Shown here: positions 9,029-18,680 of the stretch, one piece after another
Layout of the letters: every line of letters begins with the position of its first letter
How positions within the stretch are numbered: the first letter of the stretch is position 1
NCBI GenBank assembly: GCA_019120525.1
Contig: DWUW01000154.1
Location: 1 to 33,911, forward strand
Source of the DNA: Candidatus Eisenbergiella stercorigallinarum
GTDB lineage: Bacteria > Bacillota > Clostridia > Lachnospirales > Lachnospiraceae
DNA length: 33,911 bases
Reading direction: 5' to 3'
The notes under the pieces: generated by a model
The model's input: only the letters and a program-made list of their open reading frames with translations
What the model was told of the DNA's origin: nothing
Database searches by the model: none
Program-made: the position numbers and the translations under genes

Positions 9029-10935
9029 GACGTCTTTTCTATCCTTTTTTCCGACATCGTCGTATTAGTATAGCATAATTTCCCCCGGCTTACAACAAGT
9101 GCCAGGACCGGCAGCGCGAACCAGAGGATCAGCACATATCGCACCAGGCTGGCAGGCCCCAACAGGACAGTCAGCCAGTTCAGCCCGGCCGGAAGGAAGA
9201 CGGCGGCCGTCCGCAGGTTCCGGTTCCTGATCAGGAAGCCGGCCCCAGCCGCATAGGCCCAGAACAGAAAGCCCGGTGAAAACAGCATGGACAGCACGGG
9301 CATCCGCTGCTGGAACAGTTCAAGGCTCATCTTCTCAAACAGGCCGTCCAGCCAGGGAAGAAAGCTATTCCGCTCTCCCGGGAGCTCCGTTTCGTAGCCG
9401 AAATAGGAGCTGTCCCCGTAGGTGAAGGTAAATACCACATTGCCTTCATAGCAGTCCAGCACCGCGTCCGGATACCAGAATCCGTAGGAGGTGAGAAACC
9501 AGGCGTTCAGATAGGAGGCCGGAGCCTTCCTGAAAACGGACAGCCAGAGCTTCCAGAAGGAAGCCTTGTCCGACGCGTAAGCTTCATTGTTGAAGGAAAT
9601 CTTTACGTTGTCGCTGAGCTTCGGCGTATAGCGAAGAAGCGCTTCTTCCGGAAGAAAGGAAAACAGCGTTTCCTCCTCCTGCCGCGTAAAGGTCTCCGGG
9701 CTGAGCGTCCAGGTCCGGGCAAGCTGCTGGATCGGGACGGTAAGCATCTCCTGGTTTTCCGAATCCTGCGCGTGGAAAGCCGTCTTCAGGCCCACATTCG
9801 TTCCCAGAGCCAGGGCCAGGGCCGCAAGGCTGAAAAGCGCGGCTTTAAACCGCCGCTTCCTTCCGGCAAGCGCTGCAAGCACCGGGATCAGAAGGATCAG
9901 GATATACAGGCCGTTATGGCGCGTCAGGGCCATCACAGCCATGCAGACGGCCAGAAGGGACAGCCTTTGGGGGCTGCCGAAAAAGGCCTCCCTCTCCTGC
10001 GCCCCCTGCAGCAGCAATACCGTTACCGCCAGCATCGCCGCCGAATACAGGGTATCCTTGGCCGAACAGAGCACGTACATCTGGATCACCGGAAAAAAGG
10101 CAAAGTACAGCGTCCCTGCGGCCCGCAGCCACAGAGGCGCACCTTTTTTCCGGATAAGCTCCATCGTCCAGACAAACACGCAGGCCAGCACCGCCATCTG
10201 GAACAGCATATAGCAGGCGATCCCCGCGTTATAGCTTCCAAACACCCTGTTCCCCGCGCTGACGATCCCTCCCAGCAGAAGGACGTGCAGGAGCGGATGA
10301 TGGGTGCTAAACCGTCTCTGCGCCACCTGATTGAACTCCTCCTGGGCATCATAGACGAAAAAGCCCGGCCACACCGCAAGGAGCACGGTCCCCCAGACAA
10401 GCAGGAAAAACAGGAAAACAATCAGCCGCCGCTTTCCCACAGGCAGGCTCTCCCAACGGGACACAAGAGCATGCGTCCAGGCAGGCTTCCTTCCGGCAGG
10501 TTCCGCCCCGCCCTGCCCACTTCCGGCCGTCTCCCGGCGCCTGCCTTGTTCCCGCGCCGGCCGGTTCTCCAGAAGCCCGTACAGCCGCTCCAGCAGGGCG
10601 GCAAAAAACAGGGTCAGAAAAGGCAGGGACAGCCACATTTCCGGATCTGAAAGGAGCAGATAGCCCTCCGCCTCCAGCCGGCTTCCAAACGTACAGGCCA
10701 GCACAAAGCCGAAGGAAAGCAGCAGGACGACGATGCTTCCCGCGCCTTTCCAGCCTGCTGACAGCGCGCGGCGCACCTGCGGGAATGCCAGAAGGAACAC
10801 CGTTACGGACAGGAAGCTGTTGGAAAAACCCAGGCCGCGCCCTTCAGGAAGGAGCATCTGCGGCAGAAAGAACACTCCCGCAAGCGTGACCGCCAAGGCG
10901 GCAGGCAGATTACCGTTCTTCTCCGTCATCCTCAT
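9025..10935 (-). CDS. Multi-TM protein, DUF6020-like (putative GT-C glycosyltransferase)
   Basis: Many TM segments; WPGFFVYDAQEEFNQVAQRRFSTHHPLLHVLLLGGIV resembles remembered DUF6020 members. Family name from memory, not searched. Confidence 0.65.
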   Translation of the reverse strand: MRMTEKNGNLPAALAVTLAGVFFLPQMLLPEGRGLGFSNSFLSVTVFLLAFPQVRRALSAGWKGAGSIVVLLLSFGFVLACTFGSRLEAEGYLLLSDPEMWLSLPFLTLFFAALLERLYGLLENRPAREQGRRRETAGSGQGGAEPAGRKPAWTHALVSRWESLPVGKRRLIVFLFFLLVWGTVLLAVWPGFFVYDAQEEFNQVAQRRFSTHHPLLHVLLLGGIVSAGNRVFGSYNAGIACYMLFQMAVLACVFVWTMELIRKKGAPLWLRAAGTLYFAFFPVIQMYVLCSAKDTLYSAAMLAVTVLLLQGAQEREAFFGSPQRLSLLAVCMAVMALTRHNGLYILILLIPVLAALAGRKRRFKAALFSLAALALALGTNVGLKTAFHAQDSENQEMLTVPIQQLARTWTLSPETFTRQEEETLFSFLPEEALLRYTPKLSDNVKISFNNEAYASDKASFWKLWLSVFRKAPASYLNAWFLTSYGFWYPDAVLDCYEGNVVFTFTYGDSSYFGYETELPGERNSFLPWLDGLFEKMSLELFQQRMPVLSMLFSPGFLFWAYAAGAGFLIRNRNLRTAAVFLPAGLNWLTVLLGPASLVRYVLILWFALPVLALVVSRGKLCYTNTTMSEKRIEKTS

Positions 10936-11863
10936 TTTTTACGATCTCCCGTATCACATACTGCGGCGCATTATTCATACAGATATACATCCTCCCCACG
11001 TATTCCCCGATCATGCCCAGCATCAGCATCAGCATTCCGCCTATGAACACGATCGCCGACATCAGGGCGCTGAAGCCCACGGGAACCAGAGGGTTTACCA
11101 GCTTCTTGACAATGGTGTACAGCCCGTAAAGAAAGCCCAGGGCCGCACAGCCCGTACCCACCATGGTGGCGATGCGAAGCGGTTTTTCACTGAAGGAGGT
11201 GAAGCCGTTGAACCACAGGGAAAACAGCTTTCCCAGAGTATATCCCGATTCGCCCTCCCGCCGGTCATGATGCTCCACCGTCACGTTTTTAATGTTCTTC
11301 GTCGCCCGCAGGACCAGCCCGATCACATAAGGAAAGGCGTTCTGGTAACGCAGCATCTCATCCACGATGAACCGCTTCGCCGCGAAAAAGCTGGAAATAT
11401 ACAGATTCTTCGGCTTCCCCAGCATAAAGCAGAGCATCCAGTCGTTTATGCGGCTGCCGAAATTACGGAAGGCATTGTGATGCTTGTGCTCATATTTCGC
11501 GTATACCACATCGCTCCCTTCCTCCAGCCCCTGAAGGAGGCTGCCGATAGCGGCTGCCGGCGTCTGTCCGTCGTCGTCCAGACACACCAGAAGCTCTCCC
11601 TTCATCTGCCGGAACCCCGCCATCAGCGCCGCGTGCTGTCCGAAGTTCCTTGCCAGGTTCACGCCGGTGATATAAGGCTTCTCCTGACAGAGCCTGCGGA
11701 TGGCCTCAAAGGTTCCGTCCGGCGAACAGTCGTTGACCAGGATGATCTCATAAGCGTACCTGTCCTCCAGTTTTTCCATTTCCCTGTCGATATCCGCAAC
11801 CACCCCCGCGATCATCGTCTCCGAGCGGTAACAGGGGATCACAATACTGACCAGCTTTTTCAT
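10910..11863 (-). CDS. GT2 glycosyltransferase with C-terminal TM pair (GtrB/DPM1-like polyprenyl-phosphate glycosyltransferase)
   Basis: MKKLVSIVIPCYRSETMIAGVVADIDREM...LVNDCSPDGTFEAI...GVNLARNFGQHAALMAGF...LVCLDDDGQTP and C-terminal hydrophobic segments. Start at MKK preferred. Confidence 0.9.
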   Translation of the reverse strand: MKKLVSIVIPCYRSETMIAGVVADIDREMEKLEDRYAYEIILVNDCSPDGTFEAIRRLCQEKPYITGVNLARNFGQHAALMAGFRQMKGELLVCLDDDGQTPAAAIGSLLQGLEEGSDVVYAKYEHKHHNAFRNFGSRINDWMLCFMLGKPKNLYISSFFAAKRFIVDEMLRYQNAFPYVIGLVLRATKNIKNVTVEHHDRREGESGYTLGKLFSLWFNGFTSFSEKPLRIATMVGTGCAALGFLYGLYTIVKKLVNPLVPVGFSALMSAIVFIGGMLMLMLGMIGEYVGRMYICMNNAPQYVIREIVKNEDDGEER

Positions 11864-11881
11864 TCTGCCCTCTTTCTCCAT

Positions 11882-12421
11882 CTATCTGTTTTCCGGAAAC
11901 AGGACCGCCATCAGGATCAGGTCCCTCCGGCTTCCGTCCGCATTCCTGATCTCATCTCTCAGCAGGGCTTCCTGCCGGAATCCGGCTTTCTCATAGCTCC
12001 TGACTGCCGCGGTATTGTCCGCGAACACCCGCAGGGACAGCTTATGAAGCTTCAGCGTATCCCGGGCGAAAGCGATGGCTCCCTTCGCCGCAAGCGTACC
12101 ATAGCCTTTTCCCGCGGCATCCGCCTCGCCGATGAAGATCCCGTATTCCCCCTTTTCGTTTTTCCGGTCGATATCCCGGATATAGACGCTTCCCACCGGC
12201 CGGTCCGTCCCTGTCTCACAGAGAATGAACTGGACTACCTCCCCGGCCGCGACCCTGGTTTCCATCCAGTTCAGATGTCCCTGCCTGGTAAATGGCCTCT
12301 GGTCGATGAAATTCTTCCTTACCCGGTCGGAATTACGCCATCTTATGATCCGGTCCGTATCCTCCAGGGTAATAGGCCGGAAATAGACCGGCCCAAGATC
12401 GATCTTCTCTTCGTTTCTCAT
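11882..12421 (-). CDS. GNAT N-acetyltransferase (RimJ/PseH/WecD-like)
   Basis: VYFRPITLEDTDRIIRWRNSDRVRKNFID...EKGEYGIFIGEADAAGKGYGTLAAKGAIAFARDTLKLHKLSLRVFADNTAAVRSYEKAGF. Start moved to MRNEEK to avoid overlap with the upstream gene. Confidence 0.82.
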   Translation of the reverse strand: MRNEEKIDLGPVYFRPITLEDTDRIIRWRNSDRVRKNFIDQRPFTRQGHLNWMETRVAAGEVVQFILCETGTDRPVGSVYIRDIDRKNEKGEYGIFIGEADAAGKGYGTLAAKGAIAFARDTLKLHKLSLRVFADNTAAVRSYEKAGFRQEALLRDEIRNADGSRRDLILMAVLFPENR

Positions 12422-12464
12422 ATCTCTTTCCCGCTCCTTCCGGGCGACGCGGCACAGAACCGCC

Positions 12465-14453
12465 TCATTCTCTTTCCAGCCGCCAGACATACAGGCTCCT
12501 TCCTTCCGCCGCGATCTCATCCTCCGGTGTCAGGACGGCGCTTTTTCCCTGCCCCGCGAGCAGTCCTGTCAGCCAGCTCCAGTCCGTTTCCGGCTCTCCT
12601 ACCAGCCTGATCTTTTTCCCTTCCGAAACAGCCTGTCCCATGCTTTCATATCCAAAGGCGGCAAGCTTCTTTTCACTGTGCGGGCTCTTGCACAGCCAGC
12701 CTCCCAGAAGGTCATAATTTCCCGGCGCGCTTTTTTCCGAAAACAGCTTCTCCGAAAAATCCACGGTGGACATCACATCCGCCAGGTACAGAAGTCCCCC
12801 ATGGTCTTCATAATAAGAAAGAGCCGCCAGGTTCACCGCGTTTACCTGCTGTCTGCGGAAGAATTCCGCCTGTGTGCGTTCCGCCTGTCCGGGAAGGAAG
12901 CAGATCCCAACCGCCAGGCAGAAAAGCGCTGCCGCCGCAGGCAGAACAGCCGGAAACCTTCCGGATCCCGCAGGCGGCACAGCACGAGGCTTTCCCGTCC
13001 CGGCCCAAGGTCCGCAAGCCATGGTGTCCAGAAGCAGCCAGCCAAGCAGGATCAGCTCGCAGAAATACAAAGGATGGCTGATCCGCTCCGGCACCCGCTC
13101 CCGCAGGATGAGATACATCCACAGGCCGCTTCGCACCGCGCCCAGAAGCAGAAGCTTCCAGAGGATACCGGTCCGGCGGCCGGAACTGCCTTCCCGGCGG
13201 CCGGCGGCCGCATCAGAAGTCCCCGTCTGCCCGACGCCGCCCTTTCCCCGCCGGAGCCATCTGGCCCATTCCCCTGCGGCCGCCGAAAGAAGCAGCGCTA
13301 CGGGCCCGGCTTCCGGAAGCAGCCAGGGAAGCTGGTCGTCCGGCACGATGGCGCGGTTATTTCTCAGCCGCTGGACATAGAGCCACAGCCCTTCCGAAGG
13401 GCTGTGCGCGAAGGCTCCCTGCGTTTTTCTTCCATAAGCCGCCACCTGCTCCATTACCGAAGCGCCGATGGCATCGTCCGCCCCGTAATTATAATTGGAA
13501 AGCAGCTCACACTGCTCCCGCGAAAGCCCCAGTTCTTCGTAAAAGGCCCGGTTATCCTCCCAGGAGCGCAGATCGGCGCCGGAAAAATCATAGACCTCCG
13601 TCCTGGCGTCAAACAGCCGCTCAAACTCCCGCCAGGCAGGATCCGAACAGGCCAGCCGGTCCGCCCCCAGGCAGATCAGAAGCCCCGCCGCGATCCAGCC
13701 GAACAGCCCCGCAAAGGCAGCCATGTTTTTTTTCGTGAAAACAGGGCGGCAGCCCGACCACTTCCAGATTCCCGCCACGCCCGCCAGCGGCAGAAGGAGA
13801 AGCCCCATCTCGCTTCGCAGGCAGAAGGCGAGCCAGAACAGGAGCGCCGCGGGCAGGCAACGGAGCCAGAAGGATACGGCGCTTTCTTCCTTTCCCGGAA
13901 CCGCCAGGTTTCGTGGAACCGCCAGGTTTCGTGGAACCGTCAGGTTTCGTGGGACCGTCAGGAAATAAAAGACTGCCGCCGCCGCGAGGAGCCCCGCCGT
14001 CACCGTGTACTGGACGAATACCAGGTGGTACAGCAGGCAGACCGCCGCAATCAGGGTTTCCAGGAAACACATCAGAAGCTTCTTCCAGACCGGGCAGGAT
14101 GGACAGCCCGCGCACGCCTCCAGCCAGAGAAGGCTCCGCCGCAGGATCAGGAAAACGCTCCCCGCCTGGCACAGCCAGAGAAAGGCCCCAAAGACAGGCT
14201 GTCCCGGAAGCAGGCGGTACAGGCCCGCAAGCAGGGCGCCAAGCGGCCACAGAAGCTGGGCGGTCAGGGCCTCCGGTTCCCCGGTATAGACGCCGGAAAG
14301 GATGTCCCGGATCAGCACGTCGTCGTTCAGGTCATAATAATAATCCCAGGCCAGGCCCGCCGCGAGAAACAGGATCAGGCAGCAGAAGCCCGGGATCAGC
14401 CAGTTTTCTCCTTTTTTCAGATAGCCGGCACGTTTTTGCCATTTAGCGTCCAT
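12465..14453 (-). CDS. Multi-TM membrane protein, putative GT-C-like
   Basis: 662 aa with repeated hydrophobic segments and D-D-V-L-I-R-D motif near N-terminus (YYYDLNDDVLIRDILSGVYTG); contains an in-frame hexapeptide repeat. Confidence 0.7.
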   Translation of the reverse strand: MDAKWQKRAGYLKKGENWLIPGFCCLILFLAAGLAWDYYYDLNDDVLIRDILSGVYTGEPEALTAQLLWPLGALLAGLYRLLPGQPVFGAFLWLCQAGSVFLILRRSLLWLEACAGCPSCPVWKKLLMCFLETLIAAVCLLYHLVFVQYTVTAGLLAAAAVFYFLTVPRNLTVPRNLAVPRNLAVPGKEESAVSFWLRCLPAALLFWLAFCLRSEMGLLLLPLAGVAGIWKWSGCRPVFTKKNMAAFAGLFGWIAAGLLICLGADRLACSDPAWREFERLFDARTEVYDFSGADLRSWEDNRAFYEELGLSREQCELLSNYNYGADDAIGASVMEQVAAYGRKTQGAFAHSPSEGLWLYVQRLRNNRAIVPDDQLPWLLPEAGPVALLLSAAAGEWARWLRRGKGGVGQTGTSDAAAGRREGSSGRRTGILWKLLLLGAVRSGLWMYLILRERVPERISHPLYFCELILLGWLLLDTMACGPWAGTGKPRAVPPAGSGRFPAVLPAAAALFCLAVGICFLPGQAERTQAEFFRRQQVNAVNLAALSYYEDHGGLLYLADVMSTVDFSEKLFSEKSAPGNYDLLGGWLCKSPHSEKKLAAFGYESMGQAVSEGKKIRLVGEPETDWSWLTGLLAGQGKSAVLTPEDEIAAEGRSLYVWRLERE
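13897..13962. repeat. 18-bp tandem repeat (about 3.7 copies), in frame within the multi-TM gene
   Basis: ggaaccgccaggtttcgt x2, ggaaccgtcaggtttcgt, gggaccgtcagg; encodes NLTVPRNLTVPRNLAVPRNLAVP on the minus strand. Confidence 0.9.
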
Positions 14454-15573
14454 AGAATTCCTTTACCCTGCCGCAGATCTCGCTCACCTGATCCCGCGTC
14501 AGCCCGTAATACAGAGGCAGGCGCAGAAGCCGCTCGCTCTCCTTCGTGGTATATCGGTCCTCCCCGTGGAACCGGCCGTACTTCAGGCCCGCGGGCGCGG
14601 AGTGCAGCGGCACATAATGGAACACGGCCAGAATGCCGTTCTTCTTCAGGAAATCGATCAGCGCCGTCCGCTCCGCCATATCCTTCGTCTTCACATAGAA
14701 CATGTGCCCGTTCTGCTTACAGTGCCCCGGCACGTAAGGAAGCTCTACAATCCCCGCCTCCTGCAGGCAGGAAAGCTCTTCCCGGTACTGCTCCCAGACG
14801 GCAAGACGGGCGGCGGTGATCTGATCCGCCAACTCCAGCTGGGCGTAGAGGTAGGCCGCGTTCAGCTCGCTGGGAAGGTAGCTGGAGCCGTAATTCTGCC
14901 AGCGGTACTTATCCACCTGGCCGCGGTAATATTTGCTCCGGTCCGTCCCCTTTTCCCGGAAGATCTCCGCGTTCTCGATATCCTCCTCATGGGCGATAAG
15001 AAGCGCGCCGCCCTCTCCGGAGCTGACGTTCTTGGTCTCATGAAAGCTGAAGCAGCCGAAATCGCCGATGGTTCCCAGCGCCCTGCCCTTATATTCCGCC
15101 AGGATCCCCTGGGCCGCGTCCTCCACCACGAACAGGCTGTGCCGTTTCGCGATATCCATGATCTCGTCCATCTCGCAGCCCACGCCGGCATAATGGACCG
15201 GAACGATCCCTTTCGTTTTCTCCGTGATGGCGTCCTCGATCAGCTTCTCATCGATGTTCATGGTGTCCGGACGGATGTCCACAAATACGGGCGTCGCCCC
15301 CCGCAGCACGAAAGCGTCCGCGGCGGACACAAAATTGAAGGAGGGCATGATCACCTCATCCCCCGGCCCTACGCCAGTAAGCAGCGCCGCCAGCTCCGTA
15401 GCGTGGGTGCAGGAGGTGGTGAGCAGGCATTTCTTCGTCCCCGTGCGCGATTCGATCCACTCGCTGCACTTTTTCGTGAACTCCCCGTCGCCGCAGATCT
15501 TCTGGTTTTCCACAGCCTGCCTCATATATTCCATTTCTTTTCCCGTAAAGGGGGGTACGTTAAAATTGATCAT
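14443..15573 (-). CDS. WecE/RffA-like dTDP-4-amino-4,6-dideoxygalactose transaminase
   Basis: MINFNVPPFTGKEMEYMRQAVENQKICGDGEFTKKCSEWIE...LLTTSCTHATELAALL...VVEDAAQGILAEYKGRALGTIGDFGCFSFHETKNVSSGEGGAL; aggaagg RBS. Confidence 0.9.
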   Translation of the reverse strand: MINFNVPPFTGKEMEYMRQAVENQKICGDGEFTKKCSEWIESRTGTKKCLLTTSCTHATELAALLTGVGPGDEVIMPSFNFVSAADAFVLRGATPVFVDIRPDTMNIDEKLIEDAITEKTKGIVPVHYAGVGCEMDEIMDIAKRHSLFVVEDAAQGILAEYKGRALGTIGDFGCFSFHETKNVSSGEGGALLIAHEEDIENAEIFREKGTDRSKYYRGQVDKYRWQNYGSSYLPSELNAAYLYAQLELADQITAARLAVWEQYREELSCLQEAGIVELPYVPGHCKQNGHMFYVKTKDMAERTALIDFLKKNGILAVFHYVPLHSAPAGLKYGRFHGEDRYTTKESERLLRLPLYYGLTRDQVSEICGRVKEFYGR

Positions 15574-15638
15574 AAGCGTTTCCTTCCTTTTTCATTCTGC
15601 CGGCATTCCGCCGCCGTCCTGCCTTCAGGGCCGCGGCC

Positions 15639-17402
15639 TCAGTCCCGGCCGCCGCTTTCATAGACCCGGTAGCCTCCGTTTTCATAGCGCAGCCCATAAC
15701 CGCCTTCTTCCAGGAAGCCTGTCAGAAGCTCCCACTTTTCCGTTTCTTCCGGGACCTCTCCGTTTTCCTTATAGACGATCACCACGGGAAGCTCCTGTCC
15801 GGAAGACGCCAGTCCGTCCAGCTCCTCCTTCATCTGCGCAGCCGGATAGGTATCCAGATCCGGCCAGCAGTGGGAAATTCCCGGCGGCATGTCCAGGATG
15901 AAATGAAGCCCCGGCGCGCTGCCGAAGGCAATGAGATCCCTTCCAGCCAGAGAATGGTTTTCCGCATAGTCCGCAAGGCCGGACAGGCTTTCAGCGTTTT
16001 CCGCCCTGGTCTTCATACCTGTCAGTATAACACTGTTTTCCACTTTTGCATCCCTTTTTTCTCCGTAAATCCCGTCCCCGAAGGAAAAACAGGCCCGGAA
16101 ACCAATCCCCTGCGCCGCTGCCATCAGGAAAATAGCCGCCGTCAGCGCCGCAAAGGGAAAGGCGAAATACCTTTTCCGGTTCCTGGAAAAAATGTCGGAA
16201 ACAGCCCGGAGGGCAAAGGGCGCTGCAAGGAACAGATTGTTCAGCGCCGGCATGGTGCCGTTGTTGCTGCCGATGGGCGTCACCAGGACAACCAGGAGGA
16301 TGATGGACGCAAGCAGCCGGTCTCTCCGAAACGCCCTTCCGTCCGCCATCACAAGCACACAGGAGACCAGCGCAAGGTACAGAAGCAGCATCCCCCATTC
16401 GTACATACTCCGGTAATTGTAATAGGTAAAGGTGAACATCCCCCTGCCCCAGAACAGCCGGAAGAGCACCGGGATACAGCAGAGATAGGCCGCCCTTCCG
16501 GCCGGCCTCAGGCCTGCGGGAAGGAACCGGAAAAAAAGCCAGCCAGCCAGAGCGCATACCACCAGCGTCATCACCCAGGGAAAGGTTCCCGCATAGGCGG
16601 AAAACACCGAAGTCACCATGGAAAACGCCGAATAGGTCTCATCCGTTCCGGTATAGCCGGAAAGACCGGCAAACATGCTGAAATAAGCGCCGGGGCCATA
16701 CTGGATGCAGATGGCCGCAAAAGCCGCAAGAAAACCCGCCAGAAATCCGGCAAAGCAATGCCACACATTTTTCCAGACCGCCCCCGCCGGCGCTTTCTCC
16801 AGCCTGCCATACCAGAACACCGTCAGGATCAGGGCAGCTTCAAGAATGTTTGGCACACGCACCGCCACATTCAGCCCCAGGCAGACGCCGGCCAGAAAAA
16901 GCAATCCCTTCCGCTTCCAGATCAGTCCCCGAAACAGCAGGATACAGCAGGCGAGGAACAGAAAATAGGTGAGATAATTGTACAGGATCGTGGACGGACA
17001 CCAGCAGAAGCTGACGGCGATGACCTCCCCCGCGAAGGCCATCCAGGCGGGCATCTTTCCCCGCAGGAAAAAATAGGAAAAAAGCGCCATAGCGCTGATA
17101 AACAGCCTGGTATACAGGTTCATGCCAAGGAGCGTATCCCCGAAGGGAAGCTTCATGAGCAGAAAGCCCGCCGCGTTCGCCAGCCAGGTGGCGATGGGCC
17201 AGGTTCCGGAAAGCTCCGGGAAAAAGCGGAAATTGGTCAGGCTGTAGGTGGGATCCGACACATCGATCCCCTGGTCGGCCCACAGCAGCGGGTAGATCAG
17301 CAGGATCAGCGGGAACAGCCATTTTGAGGAAACCTGCCGCCAGACCCGCCATATGTTTTCCGGTAATCCGTTCGTTTTCTTCTGTATCAGACGTTGTTCC
17401 AT
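15639..17402 (-). CDS. Multi-TM membrane protein, putative GT-C-like glycosyltransferase
   Basis: 587 aa, many TM segments, N-terminal DVSDPTYSLTNFRFFPELSGTWPIATWLANAAGFLLMKLPFGDTLLGMNLY. Confidence 0.65.
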   Translation of the reverse strand: MEQRLIQKKTNGLPENIWRVWRQVSSKWLFPLILLIYPLLWADQGIDVSDPTYSLTNFRFFPELSGTWPIATWLANAAGFLLMKLPFGDTLLGMNLYTRLFISAMALFSYFFLRGKMPAWMAFAGEVIAVSFCWCPSTILYNYLTYFLFLACCILLFRGLIWKRKGLLFLAGVCLGLNVAVRVPNILEAALILTVFWYGRLEKAPAGAVWKNVWHCFAGFLAGFLAAFAAICIQYGPGAYFSMFAGLSGYTGTDETYSAFSMVTSVFSAYAGTFPWVMTLVVCALAGWLFFRFLPAGLRPAGRAAYLCCIPVLFRLFWGRGMFTFTYYNYRSMYEWGMLLLYLALVSCVLVMADGRAFRRDRLLASIILLVVLVTPIGSNNGTMPALNNLFLAAPFALRAVSDIFSRNRKRYFAFPFAALTAAIFLMAAAQGIGFRACFSFGDGIYGEKRDAKVENSVILTGMKTRAENAESLSGLADYAENHSLAGRDLIAFGSAPGLHFILDMPPGISHCWPDLDTYPAAQMKEELDGLASSGQELPVVIVYKENGEVPEETEKWELLTGFLEEGGYGLRYENGGYRVYESGGRD

Positions 17403-17463
17403 CCGTTCCTCCCGTGTTCTTTCCTGATCCGTCCCTTTTTCCGCTGCCTTTGCCTCATCGCTT

Positions 17464-18594
17464 TCACTCCTTCATGAGCCGGTCCAGCTCCCCGATCAGC
17501 CGGTCCATACGCGCGCCCGGCCATGTCCGCGCAAGGAGCCTTCCCAGGACGTCAAACAGCCTCGCCCGCGCAAGATCGATACACACCGCCAGCGCGAACA
17601 AAAGGACCACGCTCTCCACAAGCTGGATCAGATATCCCCCAAAATGCTCCGAAGCCTCCCCCACGATCCACAGTGCCCAGCCTGCGCTCACATCCACATG
17701 CTCATGGATGAGATACACGCCGAACACGGCAGGGGAGATCCGCCGCACAGCCTGCGCAAGCCCGTTTTCCGGGATCCTGAGGCCGGAGAAAAAGGTGAAC
17801 AGCCCCAGCGCCCCGGTCAGGCACAGAAGGAAATTATAGTGAAAGGGGACGGAAGCGTAATACTCCAGCGCCCCGGTCCATCCGCAGAGATACAGGCAGA
17901 TCAGGGACAGAGCCGCCACGCCCGCGCAGGAGAATAGATACAGCGCCCCGCCCCGTTTTTTCCCGTACAGGAAGGTGCTTCCGTATCTTCTCAGATAAGC
18001 CGCGATCAGGTACAGGCAGCAGAACCATCCGAAATCATATCCGTACCGGTCCGTCCCGAAGGGAAGCACGCTCAGGCTCTTTCCGAGACAGAAAAAGGCC
18101 AGCAGGCACAGGATGGCCGCCTTCAGCTGCCTGCGGGAAAGCGCGCGCGCCGCCGCGTTCAGGGCCGGTGAAAACAGAAGCATTATCACGTAAGCGGTCA
18201 CAAACCAGTAATGCCCGCTCTCCACGGGGAACAGGCAGGCCCACAGGTGATAGGGGTCAAATGCCTCCCGCCAGGAAAGCCTTCCCAAAAGCGCCAGCAC
18301 CGGCGGGATGAGCAGGGTGTAAAAAAGGATCTGCAGCCAGAGCCGCCAGAGCCGCCGGAAGGAAAATGCCTTTTCCGACAGAAAAAAGCCGCTCAGAAGC
18401 ACATAAACGTTTACCGCAACGATGCAGAAGGATTCCAGAAGCACGCCGAAAATCTCCCTCTCCCCCGGGAACCGCCCCGTTCCTGCCTCAGGCAGCGCTC
18501 CCGTATGGGAAAGAAAGTGCATCACCACCACCATCAGCATGGCAAGGATGCGCAGCAGCTCATAATTTGCCTGTCTTTTTCCGCCTGAACCCAT
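17464..18594 (-). CDS. Acyltransferase 3 family membrane protein
   Basis: KRQANYELLRILAMLMVVVMHFLSHTG...NVYVLLSGFFLSEKAFSFRRLWRLWLQILFYTLL. Start at MGSGGKRQ with ggaaaggaag RBS; the 5' extension in the track is unlikely. Confidence 0.87.
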   Translation of the reverse strand: MGSGGKRQANYELLRILAMLMVVVMHFLSHTGALPEAGTGRFPGEREIFGVLLESFCIVAVNVYVLLSGFFLSEKAFSFRRLWRLWLQILFYTLLIPPVLALLGRLSWREAFDPYHLWACLFPVESGHYWFVTAYVIMLLFSPALNAAARALSRRQLKAAILCLLAFFCLGKSLSVLPFGTDRYGYDFGWFCCLYLIAAYLRRYGSTFLYGKKRGGALYLFSCAGVAALSLICLYLCGWTGALEYYASVPFHYNFLLCLTGALGLFTFFSGLRIPENGLAQAVRRISPAVFGVYLIHEHVDVSAGWALWIVGEASEHFGGYLIQLVESVVLLFALAVCIDLARARLFDVLGRLLARTWPGARMDRLIGELDRLMKE

Positions 18595-18680
18595 TCCGTC
18601 TTCCTTTCCTGTTTTCTTTTCTCCGCGCCCGGACCGACGCCTTCCCGGCCAACGGCCCTGTCCGCCGCCCGCGCCTCCGT

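Noticed and set aside
10733-12610. 625-aa plus-strand ORF opposite GT2 and GNAT genes
   Set aside because: Spans several convincingly coding minus-strand genes and their boundaries; no domain recognised.
12678-14819. 713-aa plus-strand ORF opposite the multi-TM gene
   Set aside because: Antisense artefact of high GC; low-complexity R/P/Q/S composition, no domain motifs.
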